From Terrabacter sp. Root85 (GTDB taxonomy: Bacteria; Actinomycetota; Actinomycetes; Actinomycetales; Dermatophilaceae): DNA of 64,000 nt. Positions 31,647 through 39,481 of the stretch are shown in pieces. Made by a program: the position numbers and the translations under genes. Location of the stretch: contig NZ_LMIW01000009.1 of the NCBI RefSeq assembly GCF_001429185.1, forward strand, positions 124,001 to 188,000, read 5' to 3'. Each line of letters opens with the position of its first letter. Position 1 is the first letter of the stretch. The notes beneath the pieces are model-generated. The model was not told the origin of the DNA and searched no databases. It saw only the letters and a program-made list of their open reading frames with translations.

Positions 31647-34274
31647 ATGGCCGGCAGGCCGGTCGACGCGGCGCGCTCGCTGACGGCGGCCCTCGACGAG
31701 ATCGAGCGCCTGGCGGGCGCCGCGCCCTCCCGGGATCGGCTCGAGCTGCGCTGCAAGACCCTCATCACGCTCGCCCTGACGGAGTTCATGCTGTCCGGCG
31801 TCGAGGCCGCCCTGGCTCGGCTCTCCGAGGCCGAGGTGCTCGTCGACGAGCTCGGCGACGAGGCGCTCCGAGCCCGGCTCGACTATCAGCGCGCCAACAT
31901 CCACGGCCGCGTCGGTGACCTCGCCTCGGCATGGGACGGGCTCGAGGGGGCAGTGCGCCGCCTCGACGCCTTCACCGAGCGCGAGCAGTGCTCGGTGCAC
32001 CTAAGCCGCGGGATGCTCGCCTTCGAGCTGCTGCGGCCGCAGGAGGCGCTCGAGTCCTTCGCCGAGGCGGCGCGCCTCGCGCACGACCTCGGCGGGGTGG
32101 CCCAGGAGTTCATGGCCCGCCACAACGAGGGGTATGCCGCCTACCTCCTCGGTGACATCCCGCGGTCCCTCGCCGGCATGGCGCTCGCCGAGGAGCTGGA
32201 GTCCGACGTCTTCACGGGACCAGCGCGCCTCGACCGTGCCCAGGTGCTGCTCGAGGCGGGGCTCGTCAAGGAGGCGGTCGAGGCGCTGCACGGTGGCCTC
32301 GAGGCTCTCGAGGGCGACGGCCACGACCAGATGCGGGCCGAGTTCGAGCTGGCACTCGCGCGCGCCCACCGGCTGCTCGGCCACCTCGACCTGGCGGCCT
32401 CGGCCGCCGCGTCGGCTCGCGAGACGTATGCCCGCATCGGGGCGACCGCGTGGGCTGCCAAGGCGATGCTCGTCGGCCTGCTCGTCGAGCTGGACCGCCA
32501 GCGGCGCACCCGCCGTGGTCGGGAGCGCGACGGCCACGGCGGCGTCACCGAGCACCAGGACGGGAGCCGCCAGACCGGGGAGCGCCAGGGAGAGCTCCGT
32601 GAGGCCGACCTCCGTGAGGCCGACCTCGTCCGGCGCGTCGTCGGTGTCGGGGACGCCACCGTGGCCCTCGCGGCGGCGGCGACCGCCGACGAGCTCGCGG
32701 AGACGGCGACCGAGCTGGGCGACTCCGAGCTCGCCGACAGTGCTCGGGTCGTCGCCGCGCAGGCACTGCTGCTCGCCGGTGACCCGGCCGGAGCCAACAC
32801 GAGGCTGCTCGGCCTCGAGCGGGTCTCCACCGGGTCGCTCTCCGACGAGCTCGATGCCGCCGTGGTCACCGCGATGACGCTCGTCGCCACCGGCGACCTC
32901 GCGCCGGCCCGACGCATCCTCGTTCGGGCCTCCCGTCGCCTCGCGGCGGGTCAGGAGGGGAGCGCGAGCCTCGACCTGCGCACCGCCCGCGCGGTCCACG
33001 GAGCCCGACTCTCCGAGCTCGACCTCGAGCTCGCCGTCCCCCGGGGCAGCGGCGCCGTGCTCGAGGCCCTCGAGCGGTGGCGCAGCGCCACCGACCGGCT
33101 GCCGTCGCTCGGGCGACCCGACGACGAGCAGCTCGCCCAGCTCACCGAGCAGCTGCGCGCCGTCCGGGGGCACCTGCGCGGAGAGGGCGACCCGGAGCAG
33201 GCGCGCGAGCTGCACGACCACGCCTCGCGCCTCGAGCGGCAGATCCGAGACCGCGACTGGGCCCTGAGCCGCAGCGGTGGGGCCTCGCGCGCCGTGCCGG
33301 TGCGGGTCCGTGAGGCGCGCGAGCACCTCGGCCGGGCCGACCGCGACCTCGTGTGGTTCTTCCGGCACCGCGGCCGCATCGGTGCGGTCGGGGTCGTCGG
33401 TGGTCGCGCGACGATGCGTGACCTCATGCCGGCCGACCGGGCCGCAGAGCTCGCCCAACGCATCCGCGTCGACCTGCGGGCCGCGGCCACGCACCACCTG
33501 GGCCCGCTCGCCGGCGCCGTCTGGTCGTCGTTGCGTTCGAGCGCGACCGAGCTCGACGACGGCCTGCTGCGGCCGTGGCGCACCGACCGTGGCCTCGTCG
33601 TCGTGACGTGCCCCGAGCTGTCGGCCCTCCCGTGGGCGCTCCTGCCGTCGATGACCGGACGGCCGTTCACGGTGGCGCTGTCGCTGACATCGTTCACCCG
33701 CCGCGCCGCACCAGCGGGGGACGCTCCTCGTCGGGGGCCCGTCCACGTCAGCGTCGGCCCATCCGTGCCTCGCGCGTCGGGCGAGGGCCGCACGATCGTC
33801 GGCACGTGGGGCGAGGTCGCCCACCTCGCCGAGCCGTCCCGCCGGGCCGACCTCGTCGGGGCACTCGCCCGCCCGGGTGTCGTCCACGTCGCCGCGCACG
33901 GCACCCACCAGGTGGAGTCGCCGCTCTTCTCCTCGCTCGTGCTCCACGACGGGCCCGTCTTCGCTCACGAGCTGCAGCCCACCGGCGTGCGCGCCGACCA
34001 CGTCGTGCTCTCGGCGTGCGAGGTCGGGCTCACCTCGCCCCGCCCCGGGCACGAGTCCCTCGGTCTGGCGCTCTCACTCCTCTCGCTCGGCGCGCGCTCG
34101 GTCGTCGCGGCGGTCTCGCCCGTGCCCGACGACGTCGCCGCGACGACGATGACGCGCCACCACGAGCTGCTGGCCGCCGGCCTCCCGAGCGACGAGGCCC
34201 TGGCCCGCTCGGTCGCGGAGACCGACGACGTCGCCGCCGCCTTCCTCAACCTCGGCGGCCAGCACCGCCCCTGA
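31647..34274 (+). CDS. TPR-CHAT protein: caspase-like cysteine protease with tetratricopeptide repeats
   Basis: This 875-residue protein has an N-terminal array of about ten TPR-like helix pairs (residues ~1-480, e.g. AALARLSEAEVLVDELGDEALRARLDYQRANIHG and LRPQEALESFAEAARLAHDLGGVAQEFMARHNEGYAAYLLGD). A helical linker follows, then a CHAT domain at ~540-875. The caspase-type dyad is His751 in VVHVAAHGTHQVESPLF and Cys791 in HVVLSACEVGLT. ATG 31647 is the first canonical start, but helix-forming sequence of the first TPR continues in frame back to 31593. True initiation may therefore be at ATC 31593 or CTG 31599, after GGGCGGGA. It is the last gene of the operon, and TPRs would sense a protein or ligand that switches on proteolysis (family knowledge). 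Confidence 0.88.
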   Translation: MAGRPVDAARSLTAALDEIERLAGAAPSRDRLELRCKTLITLALTEFMLSGVEAALARLSEAEVLVDELGDEALRARLDYQRANIHGRVGDLASAWDGLEGAVRRLDAFTEREQCSVHLSRGMLAFELLRPQEALESFAEAARLAHDLGGVAQEFMARHNEGYAAYLLGDIPRSLAGMALAEELESDVFTGPARLDRAQVLLEAGLVKEAVEALHGGLEALEGDGHDQMRAEFELALARAHRLLGHLDLAASAAASARETYARIGATAWAAKAMLVGLLVELDRQRRTRRGRERDGHGGVTEHQDGSRQTGERQGELREADLREADLVRRVVGVGDATVALAAAATADELAETATELGDSELADSARVVAAQALLLAGDPAGANTRLLGLERVSTGSLSDELDAAVVTAMTLVATGDLAPARRILVRASRRLAAGQEGSASLDLRTARAVHGARLSELDLELAVPRGSGAVLEALERWRSATDRLPSLGRPDDEQLAQLTEQLRAVRGHLRGEGDPEQARELHDHASRLERQIRDRDWALSRSGGASRAVPVRVREAREHLGRADRDLVWFFRHRGRIGAVGVVGGRATMRDLMPADRAAELAQRIRVDLRAAATHHLGPLAGAVWSSLRSSATELDDGLLRPWRTDRGLVVVTCPELSALPWALLPSMTGRPFTVALSLTSFTRRAAPAGDAPRRGPVHVSVGPSVPRASGEGRTIVGTWGEVAHLAEPSRRADLVGALARPGVVHVAAHGTHQVESPLFSSLVLHDGPVFAHELQPTGVRADHVVLSACEVGLTSPRPGHESLGLALSLLSLGARSVVAAVSPVPDDVAATTMTRHHELLAAGLPSDEALARSVAETDDVAAAFLNLGGQHRP

Positions 34275-34292
34275 GCGCGCCCCCATCCCGAA

Positions 34293-34360
34293 CCGAACGC
34301 AGCGTTCGATCGCGAACTCAGGGCTCTAACAGTGAGTTCGAGAGCGAACGCGGCGTTCGG
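34293..34360. repeat. 68-bp palindromic intergenic element, copy A
   Basis: The element begins with the hairpin CCGAACGC-A-GCGTTCG. It has a central CGCGAACTCA ... CTCTAACAG ... GAGTTCG segment and closes with a second GAACGC-G-GCGTTC hairpin. It aligns without gaps to 40870-40937, 57 of 68 positions identical by eye. It lies in the gap between convergent genes (CHAT, flavin monooxygenase). Confidence 0.85.
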
Positions 34361-34398
34361 TCGGGTTTGTGGCGGGTCTGTGGCGGGTCTGTGGTGGG

Positions 34399-35580
34399 TC
34401 AGGCGGCCTTGCGGCGGGCCTTGATCTCGCGGCGCTTGCGCAGGGCCATGGCCAGGGCGATCTTGCGCGCGTCGATGGACAGCTCGCGGAGCATGCCGGA
34501 GATCGGGTTCGTGTAGCCGGTGAACCACAGGCCCTTGGCGCCGCGCGCCGTGCGCCCGCCGCGTTCGACCGGGCGGCCCTTCTCGTCGAGCACCCCGAGG
34601 TGCCCGATGAGGGGCTCGAGCCCCTGGCTGTAGCCGGTCGCGAGCACGACGAGGTCGGGCGTCAGGCGTGTGCCGTCCGCGAGCACGACGGCATCCCCGC
34701 CGAACTCCCGCAGCGCCGCCACCGGCTCGACGGCGCCGGTCCGGATCGCGTCGATGATGCCGACGTCCTGCACCGGGATCGCGTTGTCGCGCTCGACCCT
34801 GGTCAGCAGGCCGGTGTCGGGACGCGGCAGTCCCTGCGCCGACAGGTCAGGGGTCTGCAGCCGGCCGACGATCGGTGCCACCGTGTCGACGAAGGCCGTG
34901 GGCAGCCGCCGCACGGCGATGCCGGTGTACTGAGCGGCATACGGCCCCGTGTTGCGTCGCAGGATGTGCGGCACCGTGCGCACGGCCAGGCGCACGCGCG
35001 CGGCGCCGTGCTCGACGAGGTCGACGGCCAGCTCGGTGCCGGTGTTGCCCGTGCCCACGACGAGGACGTCCTTGCTGGCGTGGGCCGACCCGTTGCGGTA
35101 GTGCCGAGCCAGCACGACCTCACCGGAATATCCTTGCAGGCCAGGCACGTCCGGCTCGCGAGCCGTGTGGTTGAAGCCCGTGGCCACGACGGCGTACGGC
35201 GCCGTGAGGGTCGTCCCGTCCGCGAGCGTGAGCATCCACGACTCACCGTCCGCGGAGCGGTCGACCCGGCGCACCTCGGTGCCGAGGCGCACGTCGAGCC
35301 GGTGGTGGGCGGCATACAGCTCGAGATAGCGCACGACGTCGTCGCGTGCGACCCAGCGGCCCATCTCCTTCGGGATCGGGAAGCCCGGAAGGCCGGAGAG
35401 CTCACGCGGTGTGTGCAGGTGCAGCCGGTCGTAGTGGCTGCGCCACGACGTGCCGACGCCGTTGCTCCGCTCGAGGACGACGCCGTGCAGGCCACGGGCT
35501 TCGAGGGCGGCGGCGACGGCCAGGCCACCCGGGCCGGCACCGATGATGTATGCGTCGACCGGGACGCTGCGCTGGGTCAC
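34399..35580 (-). CDS. Flavin-containing monooxygenase-like NAD(P)/FAD oxidoreductase
   Basis: This 393-residue protein has an N-terminal FAD-binding GxGxxG motif (YIIGAGPGGLAVAAALEARG). It has the FMO/YUCCA-type WRSHYDRLHLHTPRELSGLPGFPIP, an ATG motif (YAVVATGFNHTAREPDVPG) and a second NADPH-binding GxGxxG (DVLVVGTGNTGTELAVDLVEHGA). Enzymes of this type oxygenate soft nucleophiles or ketones with O2 and NADPH. The GTG at 35578-35580 starts three residues ahead of the conserved region. The gene is divergent from the methyltransferase with an 80-nt gap. The substrate is unknown. Confidence 0.88.
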   Translation of the reverse strand: MTQRSVPVDAYIIGAGPGGLAVAAALEARGLHGVVLERSNGVGTSWRSHYDRLHLHTPRELSGLPGFPIPKEMGRWVARDDVVRYLELYAAHHRLDVRLGTEVRRVDRSADGESWMLTLADGTTLTAPYAVVATGFNHTAREPDVPGLQGYSGEVVLARHYRNGSAHASKDVLVVGTGNTGTELAVDLVEHGAARVRLAVRTVPHILRRNTGPYAAQYTGIAVRRLPTAFVDTVAPIVGRLQTPDLSAQGLPRPDTGLLTRVERDNAIPVQDVGIIDAIRTGAVEPVAALREFGGDAVVLADGTRLTPDLVVLATGYSQGLEPLIGHLGVLDEKGRPVERGGRTARGAKGLWFTGYTNPISGMLRELSIDARKIALAMALRKRREIKARRKAA

Positions 35581-35660
35581 CGGCCCAACGTAGCCGCCCA
35601 CCCTCGACAGTTCTCGGCAAACCCCGCCCCGATCCGAACGGTGGGCAGCATGCTGGAGCG

Positions 35661-36524
35661 GTGACCCCTCAGTCGGGCCCGACTCTTCCCGAGGAGCCGG
35701 GCGCCGCCCCGAACATGTTCACGCGGGAGCGGATCGGCGAGGGCGACGCTGCCCGCGTCGCCACCCTCGTCGCGCTCCTCGACGCGCAGGAGCAGCAGCC
35801 GGCGGTCCGGCGCCTGCGGGCCTGGGCGTTCGCGGCCCTGGCGCCGGAGCCCGGGGAGTCGGTCGTCGACGTCGGGGCGGGGCTCGGCACGGAGCTGCGT
35901 CGCCTCGCCGAGGCCGTCGCACCGAACGGACGTGCGGTCGGTGTCGAGCCCAACCCCGGCCTGCGCGAGGAGGCGTCGCGGCGTGCGGCCCTGCTCGGGT
36001 CCGCCGCGACGTTCATCGACGGCGACGCCGCCGACCTGCCCTTCGCCGACGGTGCCGTGCACGTGCTGCGCTGCGAGCGCGTCTTCCAGCACCTCGCCGA
36101 CCCGCAGGCTGCGGCCCACGAGCTCGCGCGGGTGCTCGCGCCCGGTGGACGCGCCGCCGTCCTCGACAGCGACTGGGGCACCGTCATCAGCCACCCCGGC
36201 GACCCCGACCTCGTGCGTCGCTACGCCGAGGCCAACTGGCGACGGATGCCGAACCCGTTCGCGGCGCGACACCTGCCGAACCAGCTCCGGGCCGCCGGGC
36301 TGCTCGTCGACCACGACATCGGCTCGGCCGCGCTGATCATGCCGCCGCGCGCGCTGCTCGGCAGCGGTGTGGTCCACCGGAACGCCGATGCCGCGGTGCA
36401 GGAGGGCGCGCTGACCCGCGAGGAGGCCGACCGGCTCCTGGCGGACGTCATGGCCGCGGCGCGGGCGGGCACGGCCTTCTTCTCCGTGACGATGTTCGGG
36501 GTCATCGGTCGCAAGGCCGGCTGA
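35661..36524 (+). CDS. SAM-dependent class I methyltransferase
   Basis: This 287-residue enzyme has the Rossmann SAM motif I VVDVGAGLGTELRRLAEAV, an acidic motif II (AVGVEPNPGLREEA), FIDGDAADLPFADGAVHVLRCERVFQHLADP and LAPGGRAAVLDSDWG. This is the pattern of Methyltransf_11/UbiE-like enzymes that methylate small molecules. The GTG at 35661 is preceded by GGAGCG. It is divergent from the monooxygenase and convergent with DUF2461. The substrate is unknown. Confidence 0.88.
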   Translation: MTPQSGPTLPEEPGAAPNMFTRERIGEGDAARVATLVALLDAQEQQPAVRRLRAWAFAALAPEPGESVVDVGAGLGTELRRLAEAVAPNGRAVGVEPNPGLREEASRRAALLGSAATFIDGDAADLPFADGAVHVLRCERVFQHLADPQAAAHELARVLAPGGRAAVLDSDWGTVISHPGDPDLVRRYAEANWRRMPNPFAARHLPNQLRAAGLLVDHDIGSAALIMPPRALLGSGVVHRNADAAVQEGALTREEADRLLADVMAAARAGTAFFSVTMFGVIGRKAG

Positions 36525-36549
36525 CGGTGCAGCCGGGAGGCCGGGCACG

Positions 36550-37227
36550 TCACCGCCGGGTCGCAGGCTCCTCGGCGCCGACGTGCTCCTCGAGCCAGGC
36601 CGTCAGCGCTCGCACGGCCCGCCACGTGTCCCGGACCTCCGTCAGCGTCCGGGTCGTCGACAGCCAGGCGGGCGCGCCGAAGTCGCGGGAGACCATCAGC
36701 TCCTTGTGACGCAGCGTCGCGATGCGGGGGTGGTCGGCGGCGTATCCCCTCGGGGTGGTCTTGACCTGCTCGCCCATCAGCTCGAAGTCCTTGCCGCGCA
36801 ACGCCTCGAGGATGGTCTCGAGCGCGAGTCCACTGGACGGCGTGTCGACGGCTGCCCGGAAGCGGGCGGTCTGCGCCGGGCTCACCGCCCGGAAGCCGCC
36901 GCCAGCGCGCAGGCCGTCGGCGCTCACCTGCACGTAGTAGCCGAGCACCGTGCCGGAGCCCACGAGCGCGCCCTGGTGGGTCTTGTAGGGCGACTTGTCG
37001 GCGCTGAAGCGCACGTCGCGGTTGGGTCGGAAGAGCTTGGCCGGGCCGAACTCGTCCTCGAGACCGTCGAGCAGGGCGAGCATCGGCTCGCGCACGTCGC
37101 GCTCGTAGACGTCCTTGTGGGCGAGCCACCAGTCCCGGGAGTTCACGTCCTCGAGCTCGGCGTAGAAGGACAGGGCACCGGGAGGAAAGCCGGAAAATGT
37201 CGGGGAGGAGGACTCAGGCGTGCTCAT
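36550..37227 (-). CDS. DUF2461 domain protein
   Basis: This 225-residue protein matches DUF2461. FSGFPPGALSFYAELEDVNSRDWWLAHKDVYERDVREPM is followed by the conserved RPNRDVRFSADKSPYKTHQGALVG, YYVQVSADGLRAGGGFRAVSPAQTARFRAAVD, then KTTPRGYAADHPRIATLRHKELMVSRDF. The family is of unknown function and widely conserved. ATG 37225-37227 begins just before the domain. It is divergent from the iron-uptake operon. Confidence 0.9.
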   Translation of the reverse strand: MSTPESSSPTFSGFPPGALSFYAELEDVNSRDWWLAHKDVYERDVREPMLALLDGLEDEFGPAKLFRPNRDVRFSADKSPYKTHQGALVGSGTVLGYYVQVSADGLRAGGGFRAVSPAQTARFRAAVDTPSSGLALETILEALRGKDFELMGEQVKTTPRGYAADHPRIATLRHKELMVSRDFGAPAWLSTTRTLTEVRDTWRAVRALTAWLEEHVGAEEPATRR

Positions 37228-37256
37228 GTGGCGACTCTGACACCGGGACCGGGTTG

Positions 37257-37275
37257 TTAGGCAAGGCTTACCTGT
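37257..37275. promoter_or_regulatory. DtxR/IdeR iron box in front of efeUOB
   Basis: TTAGGCAAGGCTTACCTGT closely matches the 19-bp DtxR/IdeR consensus TTAGGTTAGGCTAACCTAA. It lies between DUF2461 and efeU, ~66 nt before the efeU GTG, as expected for iron-dependent repression. Confidence 0.88.
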
Positions 37276-37340
37276 GCTTTCCTGAATTCCGTCACGTCGC
37301 CGTGGCGTAATTGCTGAGAATAACCTGAGAGAAGGCACCC

Positions 37341-38231
37341 GTGCTCGCGAGCAACGCGCTCATCGGACTCCGAGAAGGACTCGAGGCGGCCCTCGTGGTC
37401 GTCATCCTCGTGGCCTTCCTCGTCAAGACCGATCGCCGCTGGGCCCTGCGCCACGTCTGGACCGGGGTCGGTGTCGCCGTCGCCCTGTCGGTCGCCCTCG
37501 GGGCCCTGCTCACCTACGGCACGAAGCAGCTGACCTTCGAGGCCCAGGAGCTCATCGGTGGCAGCGCCTCGATCATCGCGGTCGTCTTCGTCACCTTCAT
37601 GGTCTTCTGGATGAAGTCCGCCTCGCGGACGATCTCGGGCGAGCTCAAGGGCAAGCTCGACAAGGCGCTCGACATGGGCCCGCTCGCGATCGCCCTCGTC
37701 GCCTTCCTCGGCGTCGGGCGCGAGGGACTCGAGACGGCGATCTTCTTCTACGCCACGACCGAGGCCGCCGGCCAGGGCAACAACCAGCCGCTCATCGGCT
37801 GGGTCATCGGTCTCGGCGGCGCCGTCGTCCTCGGCTGGCTCATCTACCGAGGCGCGGTCAAGATCAACCTCGGCACCTTCTTCCGCTACACCGGCATCCT
37901 CCTCGTCCTCGTCGCGGCCGGCATCCTCGCCTACGGCATCCACGACCTCCAGGAGGCCGGCTTCCTGCCCGGCCTGACGACGCTCGCCTTCGACGTCAGC
38001 GCGACCGTCGACCCGGGCAGCTGGTACGCCACCCTGCTCAAGGGCATCTTCAACTTCACGCCCGCGACCACCGTGCTCCAGGCCATCGCGTGGGTGCTCT
38101 ACGTCGGCATCGTCCTGACCCTCTTCCTGCGCCCGGCCCGGCCGGCCGCCCCGGTCGCCCCGGCTGCCCCGGCGCAGCAGGCCCCCAGCGCGACCCCGAC
38201 GAGCGACGCGCGTCCCACCGTCGCCGCCTGA
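37341..38231 (+). CDS. efeU: EfeU/FTR1 family iron permease
   Basis: This 296-residue membrane protein has seven hydrophobic segments. It carries the two REGLE iron-translocation motifs of the FTR1 family (LREGLEAAL at residues ~10-18 and GREGLETAIFF at ~130-140). It imports iron in the EfeUOB system. The C-terminus is a Pro/Ala-rich cytoplasmic tail. The GTG at 37341 is preceded by GAGAGAAGG. It is the first gene of the efeUOB operon under the iron box. Confidence 0.94.
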   Translation: MLASNALIGLREGLEAALVVVILVAFLVKTDRRWALRHVWTGVGVAVALSVALGALLTYGTKQLTFEAQELIGGSASIIAVVFVTFMVFWMKSASRTISGELKGKLDKALDMGPLAIALVAFLGVGREGLETAIFFYATTEAAGQGNNQPLIGWVIGLGGAVVLGWLIYRGAVKINLGTFFRYTGILLVLVAAGILAYGIHDLQEAGFLPGLTTLAFDVSATVDPGSWYATLLKGIFNFTPATTVLQAIAWVLYVGIVLTLFLRPARPAAPVAPAAPAQQAPSATPTSDARPTVAA

Positions 38232-38299
38232 CCGTCTCGCGCCGACCGGCCCGGCCGGTCCCCTCCGCACTCACACCGACGCCCTCCAGGAGAACCACC

Positions 38300-39481
38300 A
38301 TGCCCCGCCCTGCCTTGCGCCCCGCTGCCCGCGCCGTGCGCACCGCCGTGCCCGTCGCCCTGTCACTCGCAGCGGCCCTCGCCCTGACCGGCTGCGCCGA
38401 CAAGCCGACCGCGACTGCCGGCTCGACCGCGGCCGGTGGCGGCGGCGGACCGATCACGGTCAACGCCACCGACACCGCGTGCGAGCTGAGCGCCACGACG
38501 GCCAAGGCCGGCACCGTGACCTTCCAGGTCACGAACTCGGGCAGCAAGGTCAACGAGTTCTATCTCTACGCCGAGGGTGACCGCATCGTCTCCGAGGTCG
38601 AGAACATCACGCCCGGCCTGAGCCGCGAGCTCAAGGTCGAGATCACCGAGCCCGGCACGTTCACGACCTCGTGCAAGCCCGGCATGGTCGGCGACGGCAT
38701 CCGCGGCGCGTTCACCGTGACGGGCACCGCGGCGAAGGGCAGCGCCGACTCGAAGGTCGCCAAGGCGATCACCGACTACAAGGCCTTCGTCGCCTCCGAG
38801 GCCGACGAGTTCGTCGACGGCACCGAGGAGTTCGTCGCCGCGGTCAAGGCCGGTGACGTCGCGAAGGCCAAGTCGCTCTACGCCCAGGCGCGCCACCCGT
38901 GGGAGGCCATCGAGCCGGTCGCCGAGAGCTTCGGCGACCTCGACCCGAAGATCGACGGCCGTGAGGACGTCATCGCCGACGGCATGGCCTTCACCGGCTA
39001 CCACCGCCTCGAGAAGGACCTCTGGAAGGACGGCCTCCAGAAGGACTCGGGTGCGATCGCCGACCAGCTGCTCGCCGACGTCACCGAGATCGCCGCGAAG
39101 AGCAAGACCGTCGAGCCGACCGCCCTGTCGATCGCGGGCGGCGCCAAGGCCCTGCTCGACGAGGTCGCGACGGGCAAGATCACGGGCGAGGAGGAGCGCT
39201 ACTCGCACACCGACCTCTGGGACTTCGACGGCAACCTCGAGGGCTCGCGTCAGGCGCTCGCCGTGCTGCGCCCCGTCATCGCCGAGCGCGACCCGGCCCT
39301 GCAGAAGGCCCTCGACGCCGACTTCACCGAGCTGTCGAGCCTGCTCGCCAAGCACAAGACCGGCGCCGACTACGCGAGCTACACCGCGCTCACCGAGGCC
39401 GACATCAAGGACCTGACCGTCTCGCTCGACGCGCTCTCCGAGCAGGTGTCCAAGGTCCCCGGAGTCGTGGAGGCCAAGTGA
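38300..39481 (+). CDS. efeO: EfeO family iron-uptake lipoprotein (cupredoxin + M75 domain)
   Basis: This 393-residue protein has a signal peptide with lipobox LALTGCADK (Cys near residue 33). A cupredoxin-like domain (~50-135, ITVNATDTACELSATTAKAGTVTFQVTNSGSKVNEFYLY ... TSCKPGMVGDGIRGAFTV) and an EfeO/M75 imelysin-type helical domain (~140-390) with the HxxE motif in ARHPWEAIEP follow. It binds iron outside the membrane and passes it to EfeU. CAGGAGA precedes the ATG at 38300. Its stop overlaps the efeB start by 4 nt. Confidence 0.94.
   Translation: MPRPALRPAARAVRTAVPVALSLAAALALTGCADKPTATAGSTAAGGGGGPITVNATDTACELSATTAKAGTVTFQVTNSGSKVNEFYLYAEGDRIVSEVENITPGLSRELKVEITEPGTFTTSCKPGMVGDGIRGAFTVTGTAAKGSADSKVAKAITDYKAFVASEADEFVDGTEEFVAAVKAGDVAKAKSLYAQARHPWEAIEPVAESFGDLDPKIDGREDVIADGMAFTGYHRLEKDLWKDGLQKDSGAIADQLLADVTEIAAKSKTVEPTALSIAGGAKALLDEVATGKITGEEERYSHTDLWDFDGNLEGSRQALAVLRPVIAERDPALQKALDADFTELSSLLAKHKTGADYASYTALTEADIKDLTVSLDALSEQVSKVPGVVEAK

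Noticed and set aside
32001-34052. 2-kb minus-strand frame opposite the CHAT gene
   Set aside because: Low-complexity Arg/Gly/Glu composition with no recognisable motif; a shadow of the CHAT frame.
34293-34360. The 68-bp element as a simple intrinsic terminator
   Set aside because: Two near-identical copies with three paired blocks are more complex than a terminator and no T-run follows; termination may be a secondary effect.
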